Below, one piece after another: positions 11,690-23,648 of a stretch of DNA of 64,000 bases. The stretch covers positions 36,733,873 through 36,797,872 of the forward strand of contig NC_134019.1 in NCBI RefSeq assembly GCF_040712315.1, given 5' to 3'. The position numbers and the translations under genes are program-made. Source of the DNA: Castanea sativa (Eukaryota > Streptophyta > Magnoliopsida > Fagales > Fagaceae). Below the pieces are notes generated by a model that saw only the letters and a list, made by a program, of their open reading frames with translations, did no database searches and was not told where the DNA came from. How positions within the stretch are numbered: the stretch's first letter is position 1; every line of letters starts with the position of its first letter.

Positions 11690-13277
11690 GATTAGCACAA
11701 GAGTTTTAAAAGAAGAATATATAATTAAATTTGATTTGAGAAAGTCATACATAGCTGTCTTGGTTTCAAACTTTAAGGACACAGCTTGTAGTTTTTAGCT
11801 AATACATGACAAAGGAAAATGATCCCATATATCACTTTGAGCATTTTCAGTTAGTGTTACAATAACTAATCTCCAATCAATGAGATATGAGGCGTGCTAC
11901 ATGTAAATGTTAATGCTACTACTTAGTATTGGTTACACAATCAGAGCAGATTTTCAAGGATGAGAATTGGCTATGTGAAATGTTATTTGGAACAGTATCA
12001 CTATGGTATGAACATTAGAAACATGAAGGTGACATGCTGCTTATCATTGGAAAGTGGTACAATATAGACAGGCTTATATGTGTTTTTTTTTTTTTTTTTA
12101 TAAGTAACGAAAAATATATATTAGAGAAGAACACAGCCTTGTACATAGGAAATGTACTAAAGAGGCAAAAACATCAGGAAACCAAATTACAATGATCAAG
12201 CAAAACAGGCAGGGAAAGACAAGAAAAAGATGGTAAAGGAGTAATCCTATATAATGGAAGATACATTGAACAACATCTTTAAAAGCAAAACCATGTTTTT
12301 CCTTCTTTTGAGAATCAAATTTAATAAAGAACCAATGCAAAAAAGTTTTACTTTCCATATTAATCACATATATTACATATTGCCCGATCCATATTGCACA
12401 TCATCATTAGGGTACTAGCAACAATAGTAGTCTAACATAAGACTTAATGTTAACAGTACTCCTTATGATTCTAGATGGGATATCAGCACAATGGATGGGC
12501 TCCCAGAATATATGAAAATGTGTTTCTTTGCTCTACACAATTCAGTTAATGAATTGGCTTTTGATATCCTTAAGGAACAAGGATTCAACATCATTCATTA
12601 CCTTAAAAAAGTGGTGTGGGCTTAATTTCTAAATTCATCAATATTGATCCATAACATTTTTCTCTTAAACACAGTGTGTATACTAATTCAAATTCATTGT
12701 TTCACACATGATTCCTCTCAAGATATTGTATTATGTATATATGTGTGTGTGTGTGTGCGTATTTTTGAAAGAAGCTTTGCAAAATAGTGAATCTTTTTAT
12801 GTAAAAGTTCTTATAAGTATTTACCTTATGACTTATATGTGAACAATTTATAAATTTGTTAAAGAGAGAGAAATTGTTTTCAAATAGTCAACTAGACTGT
12901 CTGTAACCTTTGCCAAAACAGGGTTAAGTGTTGGTCTTTGGCCAAAGCATTGGTTATTGTGGCATCTAAAATCCTAGCTATGGGTTTGGGTTGTGACAAT
13001 GAGGTTCTTGATTGTCTGTTAATTTCTTCTTTTTTCTTTCTGTATCCCCAAAAAAAAAAAATGGCAAACACAACTCAGCATGACTTAGCCTTTGCCACTT
13101 ACTTTTAGGAAGAGGAGATTCCACTTGGTCCATATATCATTAGCCAAAACCTTAGATAACATATATGCACCATTCCAGACAAGTAGAAATTAGAAATTTT
13201 CCAACACAAACAGACTCCCAATGTTTTACTCTCTCTCCCCCCAGGAGTTTGAGAGAAAGGCGATCTAAAAGTGGAGC
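11690..13277. other. Intergenic/intronic DNA with a LINE tail, no gene seen
   Basis: AT-rich sequence between the last FBL11-like exon found and the threonine deaminase relic. A missing 5' BTB exon of FBL11 could lie here, but I did not find one. It includes a (GT)n stretch near 12740 and the LINE tail at 12083. Confidence 0.5.
12083..12367 (-). mobile_element. LINE 3'-end relic with poly-A tail
   Basis: A T run at 12083-12099 followed by ataagtaacgaaaaatata is the complement of a retroposon 3' end (..TTACTTAT-polyA) common in plant L1-type elements. The following 270 bp are an open minus-strand stretch with no recognisable motif. 5'-truncated relic. Confidence 0.45.
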
Positions 13278-13498
13278 TTTTTTTTTTTTTTTTTTATGTA
13301 GGTAATCAAAGTTTTATTGCATAAAAAGAACACTGTGCTCATGATAGGTGAACATTCTATGCTTAAAACAAATACAAGTAGCTGAAGAAGAGATATGAAC
13401 AGAAAGTCAAAAATCAGAAATGGAAATACATTGTGTAAAGAAAGAAAGAAAGAAAGACAGACTAAAAGGGAACTAGCTTGGAGAGTTGGTATCTTCAT
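13278..13498 (-). mobile_element. LINE/retroposon 3'-end relic, second copy of the 378-794 family
   Basis: A T run (13278-13295), then about 170 bp aligning with the copy at 378: aaaagaaca, gtgctcatgat, tgaaca and acattgtgtaa in the same order and spacing. Minus orientation, 5'-truncated. It lies where the missing last exon of the threonine deaminase relic would be expected. Confidence 0.5.
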
Positions 13499-13689
13499 AA
13501 TTACAGCCCATCTATTGCAACATTTTATGAGGCTCCAGTAAAAAATTATTTCTTTTGGTCCATATAAGATGTCTTCATTACAGCATCAATATTTTTAATA
13601 CTGTAAGATCCTTTCTTTTTTGATAATTCAATTGTTACAAGGGGGAGGGGGATATGAACAAAATTAAAATTCATTCAGAGAATCTTTAC

Positions 13690-14448
13690 CAAATATCGTA
13701 GGTGATCTTTAACCAAGTCACTTTTTGTAAGATTGGAAGTCTTAAGTCGAGAAGATTCCATCCGCTCTTGAAATTCTTCAAGTTCAGAAACATGTGAACG
13801 CCAACACTGCACACAATATCAAAAAGAAAAATTAGATTTTTTTCGCTTCCCACATTATTTCTGATAAACAAATCATCTCTCACATATACCCTCAATAAAA
13901 ACTTTGTAAATTGGTGATGACATTTAAACCATACAGAAGAAAATGTTCCCAAATTCCAAAAGATGGATACCAGTAAAAGTTTGTTTTCATTGAAACAAAT
14001 GTCAACAGAAAGATTTAGCATTTGTTTGTAATTAGTACAGATTGACAAGTGGTTTACCTGTACAGAACAATAGCTTCTTTGTCAGAGTTACACCTATATT
14101 TGAATTCAGTGATATTCAACGGGCCTACCTGCCAATTCATATGTTCATTACATGCTGTGGACAAGAAAGCTGCTCTGTAAGAAAAGTTCATCAAAGTTTC
14201 ATTGACATACCAGTTCACAAAATCTTTTGAAGCTTCCAGCTCCTCTGGCATAACAGTTGCAAGCACAGCTTCTTGTTGCCTACCAACATTAGCCAGTTCA
14301 GCCACCAACCTCAGTTTATCAAAATTCATGTTTGCTCCACTAGTTATGGCTACAACATTATCCCCCTCGAGACCATAATACTTGAAGTATGCTTCAGCTC
14401 CAGAGCACCTGCCGGTTCTAAAATGCTCCTTTTCTCCTCAAACATGTC
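13690..14448 (-). pseudogene. OMR1: Threonine deaminase (threonine dehydratase) relic, three exons
   Basis: Minus-strand exons 14448-14211, 14128-14058 and 13806-13690, with GT-AG borders, encode the end of the PLP domain and part of the regulatory domain of chloroplast threonine deaminase, the first committed enzyme of isoleucine synthesis. Recognisable pieces are DMFEEKRSILEPAGA, VVAITSGANMNFDKLRLV, GPLNITEFKYR and NSDKEAIVLY. Three lesions break the frame: about 10 bp missing after EPAGAL; one base missing after VMPEE (GAGGAGCTGGAAGC, so GSFKRFCEL drops out of frame before the GTATGT donor); and one base missing after SVGVH in the last exon, which otherwise continues VSELEEFQERMESSRLKT in the next frame. 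The N-terminal catalytic exons and the final regulatory exon are absent. No active enzyme can be made from this copy. Confidence 0.88.
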
Positions 14449-14459
14449 CTGCAACATGA

Positions 14460-15070
14460 CTATAATAATATTGCAACTCCAATATACCATTTTAAAGATT
14501 TAAGCTCTCCAATGAAATACAGTTGAATCAGGTGGCCCTACTACTAGCATAAATGATTTTTTCTTCTTGTTATTACTGGATGGTATGAGGGCTATAATTA
14601 TTAGCTTGTCTTTGAGAATGAATTATTAGTTTCTATGGGCTCTGGCTGTGCCTTCTATATAAAGACTTATCCACAAACTTTCCTAGGAATTTATCAAGCT
14701 ACAGTACTGTGGATTTATATAGGAATTATGAGGAGCAGTTTCTCCATAGTAATTTAACTAGTGTCTTTTGTGGAATTGTGGAACAAACAAGTTTTTGTTT
14801 TTTGGCAAATTATATGATTAACGTAGTTATTGCAAACAAACATATTATTGCTTATCCTTGTGAACAATGGCCCGTTCCATCTCCCAAAAAAAGAAAAAGA
14901 AAATCAATCCAATTCATTGCAATGAGCATTTTTTTTAAAGCAGATTCAACACAATATAACCAATTTCTCTATCTCTATAATTATATAGCAACACAACAAA
15001 AGTTCATAATACAATTATAATATTAATCACTTGCATTCAAAAAATGAACTAGATTTGGTACATAACAAGC
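14460..15070. other. Intergenic DNA, no feature recognised
   Basis: AT-rich sequence upstream of the threonine deaminase relic. I looked for further deaminase exons and saw none. The plus-strand open stretch at 14709-15020 has no coding character. Confidence 0.5.
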
Positions 15071-15074
15071 ATAA

Positions 15075-15275
15075 GAGGTCGTGTTTTGGTGCGATAGCAA
15101 GTGCCATCCACGAAAAGTAACAAGTTGAGGGTTCAAGTCCAAGTTGATGCCTCTTAAAAAAAAACAAAAGGGGGGGGGGGGGGGGGGAGGGGGTAAGACT
15201 TCCTACCAATAACCTCTCCCAAACCCTGCAAAGTGAGAGTCTCGTGCATTGGGTACAACCTTTTATATGGACCGT
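15075..15275 (+). mobile_element. Au-like SINE
   Basis: A tRNA-like head has an A-box-like tggtgcgatagcaag and a B-box ggttcaagtcc. The 3' part, gggtaagacttcctacc ... ctctcccaaaccctgcaaagtgagagtctcgtgcattgggtacaa, closely follows the layout I know for the plant Au SINE family. An 18-G run (15170-15187) sits between the two halves. Ends and TSD not fixed. Confidence 0.55.
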
Positions 15276-15791
15276 TTTTCTATGATTAGTAACTTTTACA
15301 CATTGTCTTCGAATAAAGCTTAAATAAATTAGGTATTTTGTGATGACTGATTTGGAGTCACTGAAGCAATTAAGGATTAGTTTCTTAAAGATTTATAAGA
15401 TACTTCAAGCAATCTTAACATATTTATTGCTAACAAAATCAAAGGCCATAGCCTGGAGAAATTAGCACAGTTATATATTACTTGTGCAGCAGTTTTACAT
15501 TCTTTAGAATAAGTAATATGAGGTGGAATGCTGACAGGCACAACAAATTTACAGTAGATACTGAAGATGCTCCTCAACTAAGAATGGTCATGCTTCAAAT
15601 TTTTTGCTATATGACCGACCCTTCTGAAGCCAAAAGTTAACTAGTAATGAATCAATGATGAGCTGCACCAATAATTTAGTGTAAGCAGAAAGTGTTTTGC
15701 AAAGACTTGCTCTTAAACTAAGGAAAAAGAAACATAAACAAATAAGAAAAACAAAATTTTGTGATAAGAAAAAGGGTCAGACAAGGAAAAC

Positions 15792-15893
15792 CTGGTTAAT
15801 ATGTGCCGCAACACAAGGAAGAACTAGCAGCCCTGATTCACAGATTGCACCACCAAGCAGCTCCACTATAGCTACAACAATAAGTACATCTTT
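15792..15893 (-). pseudogene. Isolated exon-like stretch, gene unknown
   Basis: Between an acceptor TTTTGCAG and a donor-like CAG|GTTTTC lies an uninterrupted 34-codon minus-strand segment with good coding character (contains IVELLGGAICESGLLVLPC). Its length is a multiple of 3. I do not recognise the protein; it does not match threonine deaminase as I know it. It could be one surviving exon of a third relic gene on the same strand, or chance. Confidence 0.35.
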
Positions 15894-15919
15894 CTGCAAA
15901 ATGAGGTAAAATTGTAACA

Positions 15920-16281
15920 ACTAATATCCAATTAAGGATTTTTTTTGTATACATTACAGACAATACATACCACAGTTACCCAAAAATAAAAAAGCAAGTT
16001 CCATATGGCTAAGGGTTTTTTTTGGGGAATTGATATATACACTAACCCCAAAAAGTATAAACTAAAAAGATTGCAACATATAGGATCTCTAGAGGTAATC
16101 TTGGATTGAAAATGTGGTATTTCTCAAGGCAACTCAGGCTATCTCATGAGTCATGAACCACATGAAGCCATGTATCAAATCCTCAGCTACAACTTTCTAT
16201 TCCATAAATGACAGGCTTTTACCAATCTCAACTAAATTTACAATTTAGGCTACATGTTTTTTTTTTTTTTTTATCTGGGTT
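15920..16281. other. Intergenic DNA, no feature recognised
   Basis: AT-rich, ends in a T run and G run that form the left edge of duplication copy 1. Confidence 0.5.
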
Positions 16282-16561
16282 GGGGGGGGGGGGGGGGGGG
16301 GTTGACTGTTAATACAGTAATATGATAGTTTAGATGTCAAGCTGAGTTCATACACAGCATCTAATCAGCTCTCAGCACACTACAGAACAAGCTAAGTCAA
16401 GGTAATTATGAAATACATAGACATTTGAAAAGCAAGATAGCGCTTTAAAAATCATTTGGTAACATAGTGAGAAAATTTCACATTGTTGGAAATTACAAAA
16501 GCAACATATCTTACTTTCACTGCTATTATTACAAAGACTACTTAAATGGCATTGATATTGA

Positions 16562-17455
16562 GGATATTTTGCTTCTAGCATGGTAAGGGAGGGCAATATA
16601 GTAAGTTAACACATATTTGAAACGTATTAGCAAATTAGTATCTCGAGTTTTAGAAACTCGAGTTCCATTTTAAAACTCGAGTCCCAAAGACTCGCTATAT
16701 ACTTGATGACTTGGACAGGAAATGTCAGGAAATGCCACATACAGACTCGAGTTCTACCAAATCAAAATCGAGTCTCTAAGACTCGATTTTCTTAGTGGAA
16801 AACATGGAAATCAAGTCTGTAAGACTTGAGTTCCACAGAGAGACAAACAACGAAAAGGGAAACCCAGCAGAACGTTGAAAAAGAGAGAAACCTAGTAGAA
16901 GAAGATGAAGCTCAAACCAATCGAAAATCAAACAAGAACAGAACGAAGATGAAGCCCAGTAGAAGAAGAACAGAACAAAGATGATGAAGAAGAAGAAGAA
17001 ACCTAAGAAGATGAAGAAACCCAAAACGATCTGATGACAGGAGGAATGATCTGACGACGAAGAACAGAGGAAGAACAGATTGAAAGATTGGACGACACTG
17101 GAGCTCCAATTTGACGATTGAACCTTGGGTGGGCGATTGGACAATCTGGTCTTCAGATCTGCACGAAGAAGAACGCTGGGTCTGACTCAGAAGAATGCGA
17201 GGAAGAGGAAGTATTAAGTGAAACTCGAGTATTTAAAACTCGAGTCTTAAAAGTGAAACTCGAGTTCCACATGGTTTTTTCTTCCACGTCAACTACCACC
17301 ACTTACAAATCAAGACTTAAAAACTCGAGTTTTATCTTGGAACTCGAGTTTTAGACACTCGAGATGCTAGTTTTTAACATTGTTTTGAAACGTGACAACT
17401 AACTAAATTTTTTTATATTTAATGTTATTTGGAAAAAAAAATCCATTGATATTGA
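16562..17455. mobile_element. TIR element with ACTCGAGT subterminal repeats, inside an 894-bp copy-specific block
   Basis: Duplication copy 2 has a single cattgatattga where copy 1 has two (16550-16561 and 17444-17455) enclosing 894 bp. Inside, from about 16608 to 17394, inverted ends read tttgaaacg..tagtatctcgag at the left and ctcgagatgctagttttt..tttgaaacg at the right. At least ten copies of (A)CTCGAG(T) or one-base variants cluster in the first 180 and last 150 bp, a pattern like transposase-binding subterminal repeats. The GA-rich centre (16850-17080) reads open on the minus strand without recognisable motifs. It is either an insertion in copy 1 or sequence lost from copy 2 between the 12-bp repeats. 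Confidence 0.65.
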
Positions 17456-18854
17456 TAATTTTCATGTTTCTGGGTTTAATTTATATAAAACAAGAGAGCC
17501 GACAAAAAATGTTTGATATCTTAATGAAAAATAACGACTAATTATTTTCTTCCTATTAATTTGTCTAGGGGATGTAAAAGAGCGCTTTCTAGTCTAAAGA
17601 CAGGGATGAGCTTTCTCACTATACAATGACCACTACAAACGAAGGACCAACAACATCGGAGGAGAAGGAGGAGTAGGAGCTAGCTTTAATTGAAGTAGGG
17701 GCAAAATTGAAGCAAAGAAATTCTGAGTTCATATTTTAGACTGTTTTCCTCAATCCACAAACATCACACCCATTAATATTCTTTACACCAACACACCCAC
17801 AAGTAATGGCACTAATCCCACCAATCCATAGTTTCCACCACAATCTTTCTAGGTGTAACCAAACTTCACTACCATCGTCACCATTGGACATCCAATGAAA
17901 CAATAATACCACCCCAACAAAAAACAACCACCACAAAACAACATCACCATCACCCAACACAACAAATAGAACCATCCCCACCCCAATGATCACCTTCAGC
18001 CATGACTGTTGATATGGATGGCAAATGAGCCTGTTTCAGCGGGGTTTGGATAATGTCATAAAAATATTTGGTATTCAAGTATCCATTTGCCCATTTAAAC
18101 CCATCTTCTCAAATAGGCGTATAAGAATTTAGCTATCTAACACGCTGATAGAGATTTTCATAAACATTCTCCCACTTTTGAATTGCCGAAACAATAACTT
18201 TATGTAAGAGTCAATTGGTACCATGCTGTCAATCTTACTATCACCACAAACACCTGTAGACTACCATTATCTCCATTAATTCCACCACCAACAACAGCAT
18301 TGTCTACCCATATATCACCACTCACCACCCTTTTCATATCCACCAACACCATACCACCAAACCCCAATTCCTCTTATTTCAAATAAAATAGCTAAATTTT
18401 CTTTCTTTAATTATATTCAAACAAACCCCACATGCTATTCCTCTCACGTCTCATAAAGAAACTATTTCCATACAAACAGTGCTATAATAAAACTGATCAG
18501 GTTTCAATTTTGATCACATAATCATTGTGAAAATTATACAATTTGTAGGATATCCAAGCCAAATTTCAACTCACAAATGCATGTTTATTAGCTCTGAATG
18601 AAGTCCCAAAACAATTAATCAATGATTCAATAACATTCTCTCTAACTTCTAAAAGTGAAAACTGAAAATACCCAATAGCATATTTATTAGCTAATGCCTT
18701 TAAAAGTTATAACTTTTAACAAAAACCGAAATTTCATCCACAAAATTCATTGAGAAAAGTCACAGAACCAAACATACCTTTTATCGAACACAAGGCGTGC
18801 AATCAAGTGAAGCTAAAAAATAAATAGAGCTTTCAGCTGTGACAAGACCAACCG

Positions 18855-18980
18855 CTAGGCCGTTTGAAATAAGAGTTTAAAGTCATGTTTTCAGTTTTTA
18901 AATAATATTACACGCATTTTTATTCACTTTTTCACCTATACATTTTTTTCAGAAAATACAAACAATATTATCAAAACTGC
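18855..18980. mobile_element. MITE present only in duplication copy 1
   Basis: Copy 2 reads accgccttagtttt straight through (about 35091-35104). Copy 1 has 126 extra bases, starting ctaggccgttt and ending aaaactg, between accg and ccttag. The inverted ends ggc.gttt and the interior match, inverted, the element at 1528-1665. A clean insertion relative to the empty site; its TSD is imperfect. Confidence 0.7.
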
Positions 18981-20612
18981 CTTAGTTTTTATTTGACAAA
19001 AAGGAAATGAGTTGTGATAGGGTACGTATTGTATACTTCTATAGCTGCAGAGTTGTGAATGCGTCTAAATTATATGGTATAAGCATTTATGGTCAGAGTC
19101 AAAGTTAAGAACTTTTGACTTTTCATGGGGTAGGTCAATAGTTTGTTGACACGTGAATTGGATTTGGTATATTTCAGATGGTTGAAATAATCTAAATTTG
19201 CTTGGGATAGAAGTTTGGACTTTATCATTTTTAAGGTAAATTACAAAGTGCAAGACTTAGATACAGTATTTAAGTATTGTTCCTTAAGTTTCCATTTTAA
19301 AATTCTATCACATGAATTTTTTCTCATGAGATGAAAGTGCATTTTTTAGTTAACTAGCCATATTGTTGAATTTTAAGAGGAGAACTTAAGGACCAACACC
19401 TAAGGTATTGTATGTAAGTTTTGTCCAATTTCAAATACTAACTACTTTTTAGTTAATATACAATTCATCCATTTTGTTAATATATGTCAAAATTAATCCA
19501 TTAAGGACCCCAAAACAATGAAGTTTGTATTAAACAAAGTTGAAAGTTAATGGTGTAGTTTTGACTATTACTAATGCGTGACTGAATTGAACAAAATTGA
19601 AAATTAGATGACTAAATTGAATGACAGTAAAGTAAGAGAAATTAATTAAATTTTAATCAAATTTAGAGGGTCCAATATATAAACATTTCTATTAAAAACA
19701 AAAGGCTAACAAAATACAATTCTGTATTGCTTGGGGTGGAAGTTTGGCCGTGATTTTTTTTTTTTTTTTTTTGGGATAAAGTATGGCCCTGAATTGAAAG
19801 ATTAATCCTTAAAAAAAATTAAAGAGATATTTACTTAAACGACGCCGTTTATACCAATTATTGGAAAGTAGCAACAATTTTTTAGATAGATCATAGATTT
19901 GTTCATCATCATGATGATGGCCCAAGAAAACAATTGGCCCGATAGGGATGGTTGGTGTCGACAAATGGGCTAGTAGAATGCAGGCCCAATAGTTTAAAAA
20001 TTCTAGGATTTTATTTGTTTATTTATTTTAAAAAATAGAAAATTTATTGCATTTTCAACTATATTTTTATGATACAGAAAGTAAATAGACTACAGTCGAC
20101 CTTAATTTAATCAAATTTAACTGGGGTTGAGTTTTTCTAATCTTGATTTTCAATACAAGTCCACCCACGGCCCAAAAAAATCCAACTCTAACTTGGCTAA
20201 TATTCAAATTGGGCTCAGATTGATTTGGGTTATTTTGCTCAAGTTGCACCCTACATAATCCACTTAAACGTAAAATCATATATTATATCATTAACTATAT
20301 ATATAAAAAAAAGTTAAGTTATGAAAGTTGTGATTGTGTTAAGTGAATATCTTACCCAATTGTCACATGTATTACTTTTAGTAATATTTTTACTATTATT
20401 TTATTAACTATTTTTTTAACAGGTGACTTTTTGCTTCTTATCAACTTATTTATTTATTGAATTGTTTTCATTAACTTGTTAGTAAAAACTTTTCTTCTTT
20501 TTATTTTTTATTAAATTTTGGTAATGAGTGCATTCACACATCCGTTAATGAGGAATTTAATGAATCAAACTGCATTGAAAAGTAGCAAAGTACATAAACA
20601 AATATTTCAAAG

Positions 20613-21005
20613 TCAGAGACAAAAAGAAAAATGGAGGAGACAAATTGAGAAATTATGGTATGGAAGAAAGAGGACTAAAACTGAGAAAATGGTCAAAGAC
20701 TCACCTATGGGCTCAAGGTGAGTTGTGGAAATACGTGTTTGAATATTATAGAAATACGTGTCAGAAGTGTTATTATTATTTAAATCCTAAAAACTGTTGT
20801 TTAAACAATAGTACCAAACAACACCGTAATTTTTTGAGAAACATTGCCATCATAGCCAAAGTAAGCAAGATGAATTATTTATTTTTTATTTTTTAACGAG
20901 GTAGGAGCAAAGTTTTGAAATTTTTTCCTGAGATAATTTTTTCTTGAGCTAGGAGCAAAGTTTTGATATGTTTATCACAAGTTGATGAATACCTAGTTAA
21001 TTTAA
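20613..21005. other. Intergenic DNA with a MITE fragment
   Basis: At 20715-20825 is a partial copy of the 1528-1665 MITE family (gaaatacgtgt twice, aaaactgttgtttaaacaa, accaaacaacacc). Nothing else recognised. Confidence 0.45.
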
Positions 21006-21019
21006 GTTATTGATATTTA

Positions 21020-21205
21020 AATTTATCACTAATTACTAATCGGAGAAAGGGGGGGGCCAAAAGTATATCAACTTAAGTTTTTTTTCTTCTATAAAAATAG
21101 GGACAACTCATTATAAATCCATATATTTTGATTTTTTTCAAAAAAATGGGGGGGGGGGGGGGGTGGCCCCCATTGGTCCAAACGTGGCTTTTGCCACTGG
21201 TGTTT
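21020..21205. mobile_element. Degenerate hAT-like end with G run
   Basis: A 16-G run (21148-21163) followed by ggcccccattggtcc..acgtggcttttgccactgg resembles the right end of the hAT at 23649-24218 (g-run, cactgccccctggtc..cctctgtccctg). No TSD could be found, so only a relic. Confidence 0.4.
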
Positions 21206-21786
21206 TTGCAACATTTTATAAATCACAATTTTTACATTATTTTAATAACCAATATTTAAAGTCTCTTAGAAAACGGGTCAATCTTGGGAGTCGTAAAAGC
21301 TCTAGATCCTGTAGATTTTTTTGAAAATAAAAAAAATTATTTAAAATGAGTTTGCAATGTGTCTATCGACATAAGTTTCCACAAATTCAACCTTAATTCA
21401 AAGCATTGAATGTTAATTGTAGGATGATTTGGATCGCTTAGAATAAAGTGAGCAAATCATAAGCTTATTTGATGTTAGGTTGGTTGTTAAACAACCTCCC
21501 CCAATATGCGAGTTGCATGTGCCTCGAGCACTGATCTCTAATTCATTATTTAAGATGACCAAATGGAATCAGCATAGTAGGAGGACCCCCTTGCCTTAAT
21601 CCCTATGAACCTTCCCCTTCTTTCTCTAAAAATTTGTTGTGGATTTTTTTTGGCATGTCTATACTTTAGGCAAATGATAGCTTCTCTTCAATCTTGCAAG
21701 GATATATATGATAATTAATTTGTAAGTTATAAATTACTTTAGGATAAAAAAAATTAAGATTTATATTCTCTCTCATATGTGTGTAT

Positions 21787-21821
<35 letters not shown>

Positions 21822-22125
21822 TTTGAGTTTAACTCTATACATGCATCAATATATAATTCATTTCATCCCCCAAGAAAAAATCTTGGCTCACCACTAAAAA
21901 GTAGAGACAAGATTTATATTTAAGACCACTTGTTTTTAATACAATAATCAACTGATACTTATCCTATATAAGCTAAGAGGAAAGTGATTAAATTATTAGT
22001 ATCATGCACATATATTCTTGGAGTATTTTTCATTACTTTTTCTTAGGATATATCATAAAATACTTTGAGAATTAAGGACTATTAAGCGACAATTGGATCC
22101 TTGATAACATGTGGTGAACTTGACA
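21206..22125. other. Intergenic DNA, no gene seen
   Basis: AT-rich with an (AT)n(GT)n tract near 21788-21820. No coding character. Confidence 0.6.
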
Positions 22126-22650
22126 AATAGTTGTTAAAGAGTTTTAGGTTAATTGACACTCTCATTTCATATGATCAAAAAGACATGTGGGATTCACATG
22201 TTCTGAGAGGAGGGTTGCATATTAGCTGTTGCATGAGACTATATTCCTATTTGATGGTCAAAATCTAGTCTAAAAAGGAACAACTAGTCTACAAATGGAA
22301 TAAAGATTCTAAATGTGGTGGAAAATGAATTTTTTATAATTTATAATCAACTTGTACTTGAAATGTAATATGATGTACTTTTTAGTTTTTAGCTTACCGA
22401 AAAAGATCCTAAACCTTTTATTCATTAACAATTAATTGACAAATAGTTTTTATACATTTTAGATCAATGGTACTCTCATCTCATGTGATAGAAATGGTAT
22501 GCGGGGTCCACATGTTATAAGAGGATAATGCATAAAACTGTCACATAAGATTATTTTTTCAATTGATGGTTAAGATCTAGGTTTCAATCCTTACATCTTC
22601 ACCTAATCCCAAAGAAAAGGACAAATTGTCTGAAAAATCGATCAAAGATT
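22126..22650 (+). repeat. Old tandem duplication, unit about 310 bp
   Basis: The block gacaaatagtt..ttttag.t.aat.g.actctcat.tcat.tgat..aaa.....tg.gg.t.cacatgtt at 22119-22330 recurs, diverged, at 22438-22660. Both halves end in gattc(t/c)aaatgtg(g/a)tgg. Heavily diverged; function unknown. Confidence 0.55.
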
Positions 22651-23310
22651 CCAAATGTGATGGATTGATAAAATTTGTTTGTACTAGGAAATTGAAATGT
22701 CATGTACTTTTGAGCTTACTTGGGAAGATTCTAAACCTAATAGACATCTTAACATTGTGTTTAATTTGAAAAATAAAAAATTTAAGGGAGGAAATAGTTT
22801 GGGGGGATTTGGAGGGGTAAGATACCCCTCTAAACCGTCTTTCCCTTCCAAATAGTTTGGGGGTATTAATTTTATCCTTATGATTTTAATTTAATGTCAA
22901 TATCTTTAAATAAAATTCTCCTTCCTATTTTAATTTCTAAAACATCCAAACAAAACAGATGAATGTCTATATTCCATTTCCAACTTAAAATTTTATTTTA
23001 TTTTATATTTTATAAATGAAGCAGAAGGAAGGGAATACAATTCCCCTCCCATTTCCTCTCTTTCTTTTTTTTTTTTTTTTGAGAAACCCATTTCTTCTCT
23101 TTTCAAACTTTCTAACATGCCATAAGTTAAAGTAACCACAATCCTATTTTCGTAACTCAGATTCAACTTGGGCTAATCAGAATCAACCCAAAAAGAGTTG
23201 ACTTGAGCCCATTAAAATTTTTATCTAACCAAGGCCCTTTCAATTGCGTCAAGCTTCATAGCAATTTTGCCTTGAAGTGAGAATGTAGTACAAATGAAAA
23301 AGAAGACTTA

Positions 23311-23553
23311 GGATTTGTTTGGATACAACTGAAAACTGAAAATACTATAGTAAAATAATTTTTAAATGTGTGAATAGTGCCGTAGGATCTATTTTTAATA
23401 TTTTTTTTGAATAAAGTGGTAATAGGTCCCATGAACAGTGCGTGAACAGTAAAAACTGATAGCTGAAATAACTTCTCAGTAAAAAAAAAAAAAAAAAAAA
23501 AAAAAGCTGAAAACGCTGACCGCAAGACGCAGCCACTCTATCCAAACGCTACC
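23311..23553. mobile_element. Tourist-like (PIF/Harbinger) MITE, 243 bp
   Basis: The ends ggatttgtttggata and tatccaaacgctacc are inverted and the element is flanked by TTA on both sides (23308-23310, 23554-23556). The interior has cccatgaacagtgcgtgaacagt and a 24-A tract. The element at 35337-35577 is the same family in the opposite orientation. Confidence 0.75.
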
Positions 23554-23648
23554 TTAATATCAAAGATATGTAAACCAAGCCATAACGAATATGGAATTTA
23601 ATATAAATTATATTTTTTTTTTTTTTTTTTTTTTTTGAGAATCATATA

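Larger units (their letters stand above)
16282..20612 (+). repeat. Segmental duplication, copy 1 (direct)
   Basis: Starting at a poly-G tract followed by ttgactgtt and running to caaatatttc, this segment aligns colinearly and in the same orientation with 33387-37462. Shared blocks include the CCACCA-rich stretch near 17880, gtcaatagtttgttgacacg, cgacgccgtttataccaatta and ggcccgata.ggatggttgg. By eye identity is about 90%. Copy-specific insertions: 16562-17455 and 18855-18980 here, 35337-35577 and about 36607-37130 in copy 2. The one frame open in both (17993-17736 minus; MIIGVGMVLFVVLG) lies in low-complexity Gly/Val/Trp-rich translation and I do not call it a gene. What the unit was originally is unknown. 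Confidence 0.92.

Noticed and set aside
15098..15150. tRNA gene at the SINE head
   Set aside because: A and B boxes are present but no cloverleaf or acceptor stem can be folded, and the sequence continues into an Au-type SINE body.
16776..17144. Overlapping Phe/Leu/Ser-rich minus frames in the CTCGAG element
   Set aside because: They come from a GA-rich strand read in antisense; no motif and no splice or start context. Captured host sequence remains possible but unsupported.
17736..17993. Minus frame conserved in both duplication copies (with 34213-33830), MIIGVGMVLFVVLG...
   Set aside because: Conservation is explained by the duplication itself. The translation is low-complexity Val/Trp/Gly from a CCACCA-rich strand, with no domain and no shared start or stop context.
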